Under the pieces are notes generated by a model that worked only from the letters and a program-made list of their open reading frames with translations, ran no database searches and was not told the origin of the DNA. This document shows, piece after piece, positions 24,609-34,044 of a stretch of DNA of 64,000 nt. A program made the position numbers and the translations under genes. The DNA comes from Tridacna crocea (taxonomy: Eukaryota > Mollusca > Bivalvia > Cardiida > Cardiidae), in contig OX031066.1 of assembly GCA_943736015.1 (NCBI GenBank), positions 12,156,245-12,220,244 of the forward strand, given 5' to 3'. Within the stretch, counting starts at the first letter, position 1. Each line of letters opens with the position of its first letter.

Positions 24609-27600
24609 GTAGGTCTTTCACAAAAACCGTTGAAATATCAATGTATGGGTTCTCACCATAGAAATAAAAATCTTTTTTTAGTTATTTAGCAGGTTAAGAG
24701 TTAAACATTAATAAAACGATTTGCATGGTACTGTGCATCTCGAAGATGCATTCCCTTTTGCAAGGCATTGCTCAGCCATTTACCTTAATGCCGATTTCTA
24801 CATTTATTATAACCATTATCAGAGCTCTGAAAAGGTAAGGAGTGATGGTATTCTAAATCCTTCATTTCTTTTTCAAACCCTATGTTGTGGGTACTCATTA
24901 GAATCGTCTCGATGAGACGATTCTAATGAGTACCCATAACATAGGGTTTAAGGAAGAATTATTAATATTTTCAACTTTGAAATCAAAATCACTGCCTCCA
25001 TCTGGAGCATTATCTGACAGATAAGGAGTGATGGTATTCTAAATCCTTTATTTCTTTTTCAAACCCTATGTTGTGGGTACTCATTAGAATCCTCTCGATG
25101 AGACGATTCTAATGAGTACCCATAACATAGGGTTTAGAGAAGAATTATTATTATTTTCAACTTTGAAATCAAAATCACCCCCTCTATTTGGAGCTCTGCA
25201 ATATGATTTCAGCAAACGATCCCTACAATGCAGCCTTTACATTCAGCACCTTTAATGTGTGGCCTATACCAGCGGTAATACCAGGAGAGTTACATTTCTC
25301 CGCGGCCCTTACCGTCAACAGACGGCTCCACAATCTCTATATTGACGAAGATGTCAATCACAGCATGTTTGGAGACATTCTTCAGTTGCCTTGCCTTGGT
25401 GTGGGGATCGGAACATGGTAAAATTCATTTGATTGTCTGACTTGGCGTTTTTTTGGATCGTTTTCAGCATTATTTCGTTTTTGTTATGGGGACCAGGAAT
25501 GCTTATGACCTAAAGCCAAGAAGCCTTTCTGCAGTAATAGCGTCTCTAGCCGGCATCAGATTCAAGAATATCTGGATTGCAAATTCAAGGCTTCAACCAT
25601 TTTTCAAGGCAGTAAACTACACATTACCCAGAAAATAGCCAAAGGGTTATGCCCTGGCCTACAAGTGCTCAATAAATACAGTTCGAGTTCCATATTCTGG
25701 GACTAACGATCTGACTGAAACCATCAGATAGCACTTGGCCTTTTATATGGGTATTGATCTAGCACTGTGATGCATTAAATCAAGCACGCTATCATAAATT
25801 ATGATTGTGATTCCATAAAGGCATCATGGGTCTGTATTCACAAACAATTCTAAAGAAAGTTTTGTCAATTTCTCCAGGTTTTTTCCAAACGTGAAAGTAA
25901 CACACCTTACGATTGGCCAAACCCAATTTGGCTTAACCCTTTCCCAAACGACAAATTTTAGACTCTTCCAAACTGAAAGAGTTTGCAGACGACAATATTA
26001 ACTTTCATAACAATGGCGGAAAATTATCCGAAGGGGCAGAAAACATTGTGGGAAAAGGAGAAATTGCTCGTTACGAGCAATTTCTCCTTTTCCCACAGTG
26101 TTTTCAAAAGACTTGTACTGCATACACGTAAAAACAAGGGCTTGTTTGGGAAAGGGTTAACCACTTGGTTTAACCGATCAGAAGTTGTGTTACTTTTAAA
26201 TTTGGAAGTTCTTGTAGAATAAGACAAATAATGTTCTTAAGAATGGTTGGTGAATACATACACTAGTCTAATAATCGACTGGATCTAGAAGTCGGCTGGT
26301 CCTTTGACATGCAAAAAATTGACAAATAGTAAAAAGTATCGACGGTTGTCAGCCTGTGCTGACACGCGCCGATACGTTTTACACAGGCACTATGCCTCCC
26401 CACCTCCGAACTACAGAGCATTTCCTCATTTATATATCATTTATATAAAGGTTTCAGAGCCCTAAAATTAGAGAAAAATGAAATAGTGATCATGTTCTTT
26501 TGCTCAGAAAGTGTAACAGTATTTTTCTTTTGGGCAGCAATAACATCGACTGTTGTCGATACCAGGAACTCAACATACCACAACTTTGGGAAAGGTTTAT
26601 GTATTATATCCTTGGCAATGAAACTGTTTGCCCTGTAGAATCGAAGTCCGTCCTTATACAAGATGAGATGGTATATTTCCCAGCTATACCAAAACCTTTA
26701 AGAACCTTAGCTAAGGTAGGTCATAGTTCATGGTAAACATGCCTGTCCTCGGTTCCTGTAACATGGATTTTTTTTACTGTATACGTTATTGAACTCCGCA
26801 AATGTAATTACAGCTACATAATACAATTCAAAATTCACCTTCTAATTATCGACGTTATGAATGACTCAGGATTAAATAATATTTGGTGTAAGTAATGTCA
26901 TGAACGCATGATAGAAGTTAAAATCATTATGCTATGCCCCCAACCCTTCCTCCATCTCTCTGTTTCTCCTGTCTTACTTTTCGTGTTGACTTAAACTGCA
27001 CATTTAAGTTTCTATATCGCAATTTTTCCCCAATATTTCGATTTTTTTCCTTGACCTAAAGGAGAAACATATATCGTCTATATGGCCCATTGAAAGATGG
27101 AAGTAAAGTTATTTCAGTTGTCTTTTGAACATTAACTTTATTGAATGATGCTTACAGAAAAGGTTTTGTATCCTAAAGCGCTTTTCACCAACGAAGTTGA
27201 GCATGTGTTCGCTGTAGATCAAGATAGGATTATTTTCATAAAGGCGCTGCAAGCATTAAATTTTGTTTTTAGTCTTTCATTGCATGATACCATGTTTTTG
27301 GCTTCCCGAAGAAAAAGACAATCCTAGTAGAAACATTAATAATATGGGTCATATTGTATTTATCGTTCCAAATGCTCTCAACTTGAACAAGTGTAAGATA
27401 TTGTTTAATACAGAGTTAAATCGAGTTATAATCTTGTATATTGTGTTGTTTTTTCAGAACAATTACACGGTCAGACTCCATTTTAAGGATGACTTGTCCA
27501 GACAGAAGCAAATAGGATGTCTAGAATTTGACTTTGAATTTATTGTGCAACCACAGCTCCCCGTAACTGCTATTGTAGGACGGCGAGACCTAGATGAGCA

Positions 27601-27616
27601 TGTTGATAACACTTAA
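24530..27616 (+). CDS. GM2A: GM2 ganglioside activator-like protein 1 (ML-type lipid-binding), complete
   Basis: GM2 activators are secreted or lysosomal lipid-transfer proteins of the ML family that lift glycolipids from membranes for hydrolases. Exons 24530-24608, 25213-25417, 26538-26715 and 27458-27616 join in phases 1, 2 and 0 to 206 codons; human GM2A is 193 aa. Seen: a signal peptide (residues ~1-20, hydrophobic VLTVLVLVVM), then FRWKDC, an IPAVIPGELHFSA segment matching the family's PxxVPG strand, LPCLGVGIGTC matching the IPC...SC disulfide, an ETVCP segment, and a final exon with NYTVRL...IGCLEFDF matching NYR...LGCIKI. The outer Cys pair and the PC/TC pair are present. The family's downstream CxC pair seems missing, so one vertebrate disulfide is probably lost or re-paired. 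A second, paralogous gene follows 950 bp downstream on the same strand. Confidence 0.85.
24821..25009. mobile_element. G-family MITE, copy 2 (tandem with next)
   Basis: agagctctgaaaagg start; hairpin cgtctcgatgagacg; end ccatctggagcat. In GM2A-like 1 intron 1. Confidence 0.75.
25010..25198. mobile_element. G-family MITE, copy 3, abutting a splice acceptor
   Basis: Directly follows copy 2 and ends ctatttggagctctg 14 nt before GM2A-like 1 exon 2. Near-identical hairpin. Confidence 0.75.
25213..25417 (+). CDS. GM2A: GM2A-like 1 exon 2
   Basis: Acceptor atgatttcag|CAAACG, donor GAACATG|gtaaaa. It is 205 nt, the same length as exon 2 of the neighbouring paralogue. The acceptor lies only 14 nt after the end of a G-family inverted-repeat element. 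Confidence 0.85.
25828..26259. mobile_element. Q-family MITE interrupted by a T3 element
   Basis: gggtctgtattcaca ... and ...aatggttggtgaataca are its ends. The T3 copy sits at a TTAA in the middle. In GM2A-like 1 intron 2. Confidence 0.75.
25933..26160 (-). mobile_element. T3 hairpin MITE, nested in Q
   Basis: TTAACCCTTTCCCAAACG ... GGGAAAGGGTTAA; perfect hairpin core ctcgttacgag. Confidence 0.88.
26538..26715 (+). CDS. GM2A: GM2A-like 1 exon 3
   Basis: Acceptor ttttgggcag|CAATAAC completes a Cys codon (TG|C) at the junction, as expected for the family's conserved Cys. Donor GCTAAG|gtaggt, phase 0. Confidence 0.85.
27458..27616 (+). CDS. GM2A: GM2A-like 1 exon 4 (terminal)
   Basis: Acceptor gttttttcag|AACAATTAC; stop TAA at 27614-27616. 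It encodes the last beta strands (NYTVRL, IGCLEFDF) and a ~25-residue tail (ending HVDNT) longer than in vertebrate GM2A. Confidence 0.85.
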   Translation, partial: NNYTVRLHFKDDLSRQKQIGCLEFDFEFIVQPQLPVTAIVGRRDLDEHVDNT

Positions 27617-28566
27617 TTTATTATATAATGTGATCTTTGTTGTTTTGTTTTTCTTTTCCTACAATCATTTTAGGTATCAAAGTTGACTTTTAAAAGACGT
27701 TTTCGATAAATTATACAATTGTGGTTCAGATAGACCTACTTACTGACGTGCCTGTCCACTTTTTAAATTCTATTATTCTACCTATTAAGAGGGAATAGCC
27801 CATTTCTGATCTTGTTGATTTCATAGTTAGTCTCCTAAATCATGTGAAAAAAAATCATGTATTCTACAGCATTCCTTGTCAGGAACTAATGCCATATAAA
27901 GTGAAAGAAACCCGTCGATAAGTATGGAGAGCTGATGCTAATGTTCAACTTAAAACACAATGGGCGTAAACTGACTCTTTCTTTGTCAAAGATGAGGTCT
28001 CTAGATATATACGTGTCTGCACTAAAATATCATTGTTTTAATTATCAGCTAGAGTAAATATATAGTTTTGCAAAAAGTCAATCAGTGAAAAAAATGGCAG
28101 TGCACGTTGAAAACACGTCTCATATAAAATATACTTTTCAAAAGTTTCTTTTGGTCGTGTTCACTGACTTCTTAAAGTTAAGTTCACCACTAAATTTCAA
28201 GAGTAACAGTCTGATATGCTAAGACAGACCGTGTCATCCAGTGAGTTCGTCACTCTTGGAATTCAGATATAGACTTATTTAACTTCCATTTTGTGCCATA
28301 ACGGACTTGATTACACCACAAAACTGATAGCACTTTTATAGAGCCTACAACGTCTCATATCTCCTGCCCTTATCTGTCTATCAATTGTGAATGCAATGGT
28401 AGTCAAAGATAAGAGACCAAACAAGTCCTGTGGAATCTACTAAACATGGTTGTTATTTGAATTCGTGGTGCATGTCTGTCCAATTTTCTGATCGGATTGT
28501 AAGACAAGTGTCTGTAATGCACTCATTCGTCTTGGAGTACTTGTCACAGACGTAATAGCATCTAGG
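27617..28566. other. Spacer between the two GM2A-like genes
   Basis: AT-rich, no repeat or open frame of note. Must contain the 3' end of gene 1 and the promoter of gene 2, but I see no clear signal for either. Confidence 0.4.
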
Positions 28567-28654
28567 ATGTGGAATAGTGTGTACGTTTTGGCATTCATCT
28601 GTTTGGGTTGCAGCACTGTTTTTGTCCAGCGACAACAAGCTTGGACAGACTGTG
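28567..28654 (+). CDS. GM2A: GM2A-like 2 exon 1 (signal peptide)
   Basis: ATG at 28567; donor TGTG|gtatgt in phase 1. The layout (signal peptide, then W-x-D-C, then the split codon) is the same as in gene 1. Confidence 0.75.
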
Positions 28655-31600
28655 GTATGTACTGCAAAAATAATACGTTTAACTTATGTATTCTTTAGTC
28701 AATCTTTTCGCCTGCACCGAACTTGTACAACAGTCGTTTCTATAGAGTTTGTTACTCTGATTTGTTACCATCAATGTCATGGAACTCACCAGGTTCCTGT
28801 GGAGTAACATGGTGCTTATGATATTTCAAAGTCTACTTCGTCTCATTTTTTAAAACTGTTTAAAGCAGACAATATCTTCTTTTTTTGGGGCGGGAAAAGG
28901 ACTATCTATATAACTTCCATTGCAAGGTTGCTACTGACCGGAAAGGGTCAACACAATAAACTGTGTGGACATGTCCGACATTTTTTTTTGTGCAGCCTGA
29001 CTTTGATCTACCCATGCATCAATAACTACTATCATTGTGACAGGCACTCAAAGCTTAAGACTGCAGAAGGTTTTCTTTCTCGTGAAGACTGAAACGGATC
29101 AACAAATGTTTGTTAATCATTAGCCTGCAAAATAACTAATATGTGTGTATATTTTGATTGGTAAAACTAATGGTCGAGCTGTCGTCGAGAATTTGAAATT
29201 GCTAATATATGCACCAACTTAATTGGCACCCAAGGAATATTTATATTTTCAGTTTTATTTACCCTTTACCATACGTTCTAAAGACCTTGTAAGAGAAGGC
29301 TTTTTTGGAATGGTAGAAAACACCGATAATCCGAATTATCTCATTTTTCACCACAATGATTTCTACCCTATCAAATACAGAAGATCAGTATTTAAACTGC
29401 ATCTGCTTTGTTGTCTACAAATGCTATTGATTTGATCCAGTCTACAAATTTTGTCATTTTGTAAAGATTTAAGTATAACTCCATTTTTATTTCAGTCCCT
29501 GACGAGTTTTCTGATCCTATTTATGTACACTCATTCGTCATCGAACCACTTCCTATCGTATTACCCGGAACGTTTAATATATCGTTTGATGCCGTCATTG
29601 ACAGGGACGTAGATGAGCTGGTAATTGATGTAGAGGTTGGACTACGGAATGCTACTACAGGGCAAATGGAAAAGGTGTATCCGTTGGATAGGGACTACTG
29701 GTAAAGGCGGTTTATTGTCCCAACTCACTAATTCAAAAAATAAATAGGCAGCAAACGACTTTGGATATGTTTTGTGTGGAAAAAGGATAATCAAATGTCA
29801 TTACTGTGTAATTTGTGATACTGCAAAGAAACTTCTCGCAATCTGATTGGATAATATGCCCCAAACATATACATGTATATCATGCACACTAGCAAGACCA
29901 ACATCAAATAGATCTGTAGAAAGGCGTCATTACTATTACTATGCAAAGTTATTCAGTTTGAGGTGTTTACGGCCATCAGTGGACAATTTTTGAAATTTAA
30001 AGGAGAATACAGAAAATTTGCTGTAGATCTATTTGCTCCTATTTGACACAAACGTTTCCGTGCAAGAGGAGGTGTATCTTTAATTCGCCATGCAATGAAT
30101 AATGGCACACCTCTTTGGGAGACAGTGCAGGTCAACACCACTTTACACACTTTACACAAAAGTTCAGTATCACCCCCCCCCCCAAAAAAAACTAATTTTG
30201 AATCTACACTGTATGACATTTTATGTGATATAAATAATGCAAACATAGCTTTGAAACTGCAGCAACATGGTCTTTTAACCGCTTGAAAACACCCGGACCA
30301 TTTATCAACCATTGTGAAACAGTGATGATGACGATGATGATGATGATGATTATGCTGTTACACCTGTCATTTTTGCTCTTTTTCAGGCGAGTTTTTACGG
30401 CATGCTTAATGATCGACAAGACTTTGTTTAGAAATATTTCTGAGACACAATATGACTTGGATATACAGATAAACAGACTGATGTTAGAGGCCTTGAGCTA
30501 TATGCCAGGATGTCCACTATTACAAGGACGAATCCATTTCTATCAGCGGCCACTTGTCCTTCCATTAGACACTATTGAAATAAATGCTTTAAGGCTGGTG
30601 AGTATCAGACACAATCCACAGTGAAATGTGGATATCTATATCAAAACTGCAACCGTCTTTTGGCGACTTATTGCTGTCTAAAACATTTTATTTGAAACAC
30701 TCTTACAAAGTCACCTGTTTCCAGACCTAACCAAACTTGCTATGTGCAGACTACTGAAAAAGAAACAGACTTGTAAAACACATATCAGTGCTTAACCCAT
30801 TACCATACAATCCCTACTTTTGACGACCTTGAGAAAGAAGGCTTTGGAAAACATTGTGGGAAAAGGAGAAAATGCTGATAACCAGCATTTTCTCCTTTTG
30901 CCACAATGTTTTCTACCCTTCCCAAACCAAATTTCAATTTTTCAGTCACTTTTGTTTTGTCGTCTGCAAATGCTTTCGATTTAGACAAGCCTAAAATATT
31001 GTCGTTTGGTAATGAGTTAATGCACTAATAGCACGAATTCACGTAGAAAAATTTCTACAAAAGGAAAAAATATACATGAAGAGTAAAATCTAGGAGACGC
31101 AAAAATTCGTCAGCATGTTCTTGTTTGATAACCGATCAATTTTACCGCAGTGGCAACGGTGCTTTGATTTTTCCTGTCCAGTTTGAATAAATTTCATACA
31201 GAATATTATGTTGTCACATTCCTGGGGCTGGGAGGAATAAAAAAGAGTAAAGTGTCAACATTTTCTAAGGCAGAGTACAGCAAATAAAAGCCGAGAGAAA
31301 AGATACTTTAAAATAATTATTACTTAATCAAAGCAAAACCCGAAGTGAAAGTAGTCCGCACGCATCATACCTCTTTGGAACCGTATTGTCATTCATCAAA
31401 TTATCAAGGCATCTAGGTGGGGCAGGGTGCTCACAGCACACATAGTATATCTACGTGTTCCTGATGTTGTTTATAATAATAATAATAAAAAACCTGGATA
31501 TGAGGATTTTATAATAACCATCAAAATAGATGGAAAATAACTAGTTTGACTGACCGCATGAACATAGTTTTATCATTCAAGTTACATACAACCACTGTAC

Positions 31601-32054
31601 AGATTCCCATGTCACTTGGAATCCGAAATACTGTACACTTCCGGTCCTGCACTGTGATTGTATATAAAAAAATATTATGTATTTATATATAACCTTTTTT
31701 TCTTTTCCTTCATGTCCGCTTTTATCCTCGTTCCGAATGTACATAAATTACAGCCATAAAATTTATATATGTAAAATATACAAGTCAAGGCAATTCAATG
31801 CGACACGATAAATGAGCTTTTCTTTGAAATGCTCATGTACACTGGTTACGAACATTTTCTCCTTTCCACACAATGTTTTCGAATGCCTCCATACTAGCAG
31901 ACTGGACTGTCTTGGCTTGGAGTTAATATGAATGTTTTTTTTTTTTATTTCAAAGGGACAGTATGTGGTCAAAATTACCTACAAAAATTCGGCAAATATG
32001 TATCTCGGGTGTCTCCAGGTACATCTCAATTATGGCGGACAGATTCTACACTGA
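28567..32054 (+). CDS. GM2A: GM2 ganglioside activator-like protein 2, tandem paralogue, complete
   Basis: Second ML-family, GM2-activator-type gene. Exons 28567-28654, 29496-29700, 30387-30597 and 31956-32054 join in phases 1, 2, 0 to 200 codons. Seen: a signal peptide (MWNSVYVLAFICLGCSTVFV), AWTDC matching the first gene's RWKDC, FVIEPLPIVLPGTFNISFDA matching the PxxVPG strand, TACLMID, PGCPLLQGRIHF, and a last exon GQYVVKI...YLGCLQVHL. The outer Cys pair (WTDC with LGC) is kept. The IPC/SC pair seen in gene 1 and in vertebrates is absent: the junction codon is TG|G, Trp. Same strand, same exon plan and identical exon 2 length (205 nt) indicate tandem duplication followed by strong divergence. 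Ligand unknown. It could equally be annotated as a generic ML-domain secreted protein. Confidence 0.8.
29258..29474 (+). mobile_element. T1, diverged; directly upstream of GM2A-like 2 exon 2
   Basis: TTACCCTTTACC ... TGTAAAGATTTAA; the hairpin is eroded (accgataatccgaattatc). Confidence 0.65.
29496..29700 (+). CDS. GM2A: GM2A-like 2 exon 2
   Basis: Acceptor tttttatttcag|TCCCTG; donor ACTACTG|gtaaag. A diverged T element ends about 22 nt before the acceptor. Confidence 0.8.
30387..30597 (+). CDS. GM2A: GM2A-like 2 exon 3
   Basis: Acceptor tgctctttttcag|GCGAG; donor AGGCTG|gtgagt, phase 0. Encodes RVFTACLMIDKT through INALRL. Confidence 0.8.
30792..31020 (+). mobile_element. T1 hairpin MITE, full length
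   Basis: TTAACCCATTACC ... GGTAATGAGTTAA. In GM2A-like 2 intron 3. Confidence 0.88.
31840..31925 (-). mobile_element. T1 right-half fragment
   Basis: ggttacgaacattttctcct and cacaatgttttcgaatgcct, ending gagttaat. Confidence 0.5.
31956..32054 (+). CDS. GM2A: GM2A-like 2 exon 4 (terminal)
   Basis: Acceptor ttttatttcaaag|GGACAG; stop TGA at 32052-32054. 33 codons including the stop, with the conserved YLGCLQV. No long tail. Confidence 0.78.
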   Translation, partial: GQYVVKITYKNSANMYLGCLQVHLNYGGQILH

Positions 32055-32096
32055 GCGACAACAGCAACCGAGGGAAACTTCGATCCACCACGTTAT

Positions 32097-32322
32097 TTAA
32101 CTCTTTACCAAACGACAAAATTTTAGACTAGTCCAAATTGAAAGTACTTGCAGACAACAAAATAAATGCAACTCAAAAATTTAAATTTGTTTCCAGATGG
32201 GTAGGAAACATTATGGGAAAAGGAGAAAATGCTGGGTACCAGCATTTTCTCCTTTTCCCACAATGTTTTCAAAAGCTTTCTCAGGGTCGTAAAAAAACAA
32301 GAATTGTTTAGTAAAGGATTCA
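32097..32322 (-). mobile_element. T1 hairpin MITE just after the GM2A-like 2 stop
   Basis: TTAACTCTTTACC ... AGTAAAGGATTCA, intact hairpin, starting 43 bp after the stop codon. Probably part of the 3'UTR. Confidence 0.85.
32161..32166 (+). promoter_or_regulatory. Candidate polyadenylation signal supplied by a T element
   Basis: AATAAA 107 nt after the GM2A-like 2 stop codon, inside the T1 element at 32097-32322. I see no earlier AATAAA after the stop. Use is inferred. Confidence 0.35.
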
Positions 32323-32526
32323 CATTGTCGCTGAATATCCATTATTCATATATTTTTTGTTTTTTATTATTACAAAAAAAAAAGAATCGTATGTCCTTCA
32401 TGATGAAATTTGTCGATAAATAGTAATAAAAATTAAAAATTTAGTTCCACAGATTTTGTATTGCATTTTGTATCCTTTATCATTCTATATGATAAAAATA
32501 AGAGATAAAGAGATATACATGTACAA

Positions 32527-32608
32527 ATCGTCGGTTTACTTCCAAACCCTCGTAACTGCAGCTTAAAACAAGCTGTAGTTACGAGGTTTTGGAAGTAAAC
32601 CGACGATA
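32527..32608. repeat. Isolated ~80-bp inverted repeat
   Basis: atcgtcggtttacttccaaa ... complement, with a 5-nt loop. No other copy seen in the window. Confidence 0.7.
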
Positions 32609-32779
32609 TTACACCAACCTCTCTCTTTGTTGACCATGCCCTACAGGGACATGTAACCAGTTTTCCTTTTGCAGGTTCTTCGCAAAATCTTAACCATTTT
32701 CCTGTAAATAAAGGAAAGGAAACCCTCAAGCCAGTAGTCAAAAGCAAAACTTTCCTATTTCAAAGGTTTTATTTAGGAA

Positions 32780-33056
32780 ACATATCTCCCTATCGGAGAT
32801 CTTCTCTGCATTACGCCGGTGTAATGCAGAGAAATGACTCCATTACAAATGACCCACGGTCATTTCTCGACGTAGAGGAATGACCCATTAGTCATTTCTC
32901 TACGTCGAAAAATGACCCATGGGTCATATCTCGACGTAGAATAATGACCCGGGTCATTTCTCTACGTCCAGAAATGACCCATGGGTCATTCCTCTACGTA
33001 GAGAAATGACACATGGGTCATTTTGTAAGGGACGGTCATTTTTCTGCATTACACCT
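32780..33056. repeat. Array of short palindromes (AATGACCCATGGGTCATT type)
   Basis: About seven palindromic units around aatgacc..ggtcattt, separated by tctcgacgtaga or its complement. It is bracketed by ctctgcattac at the left and ttctgcattacacctg at the right. Confidence 0.75.
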
Positions 33057-33720
33057 GCCCAAAATGCTGATTTCATCCTATTAACAAGAAATGGAAATTT
33101 TCAATATCAAATGGCTACTTTTCCCATACTGATTGTCAGATTTTTTTCAGGATCAATAAAGTTTAAGCTATTGATAAGACAAAGCAACTGTGTAAGTTTC
33201 ATGAAAATCTGACCTCGAATGCTGACTTCATCGCATAAACTGAGGAAACGGAAATTTTCATAGGCAAAAAGCTTCTTTTCCCATACTGTTTGCTGATTTT
33301 TTTCCCCAAATTCAAAAGGGTTCAAGTTATTTATGAGATTTACAAACTGTGTAACGTTTTACAAAAATCCGATAAAAAAATGCAGACTTAATCGCATTAA
33401 CAAGAAATGGAAATTTTCAACTTAAAATGGCTACTTTTCCCATATTGTCGGTTGGATTTTTTTCAAAATCAGTAGGGCTAAAGCTATTGATAAGATAAAG
33501 AAACTGTCTAAGTTTCACTGAAACCTGACGACAAATTTATAATTTATGGCATAAACAAGAAATGAAAATTTCAAACTTAAATGGCTACTTTTCCCATACT
33601 CTTTGTTGGAATTTTGTCAAAATCGATAGGTTTCAAGCTGTTAATGAGATAAACAAATTATGTAAGTTTCACGAAAATCTGATGGGAAATGCAGACTTTA
33701 TCGCGTAAACAACAAAATGA
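33057..33720. repeat. Core-repeat element, ~4 units of ~165 bp
   Basis: Units share acaagaaatggaaattttca, atggctacttttcccatact and aagctattgataagat. Continues into a GGACAGACGGA-rich tract (33724-33772). Confidence 0.7.
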
Positions 33721-34044
33721 TTAATGGATGGACAGACAAACAGACGGACAAGCAGACGGACGGACAGATGGCGGAAACCCCACAATGACATAAACAGTGC
33801 AATTAAAAAAAGGAAGAAAGTTTCTAAATATCGCTGTGCATCGGTCTCATGTCTGTCCCAGATACGTGCACTATCAGAGTCCATTGTGATTTTATTGTCA
33901 AAGGGAAAAAACTCGAACAATCTGGTACCCATTAATTATGAAGAGTACTCTCCCTTATTTTTACCCCCCCTTTTTGGAATAGTTTTTTATTTTGAACTAT
34001 TACAAACAGTCACACCGAAACTTCAAGAACCGATGCGGGGTTAA

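Noticed and set aside
32780-33056. CRISPR-like appearance of regularly spaced palindromes
   Set aside because: Eukaryotic context, no unique spacers (the intervening motif is itself repeated), no cas genes.
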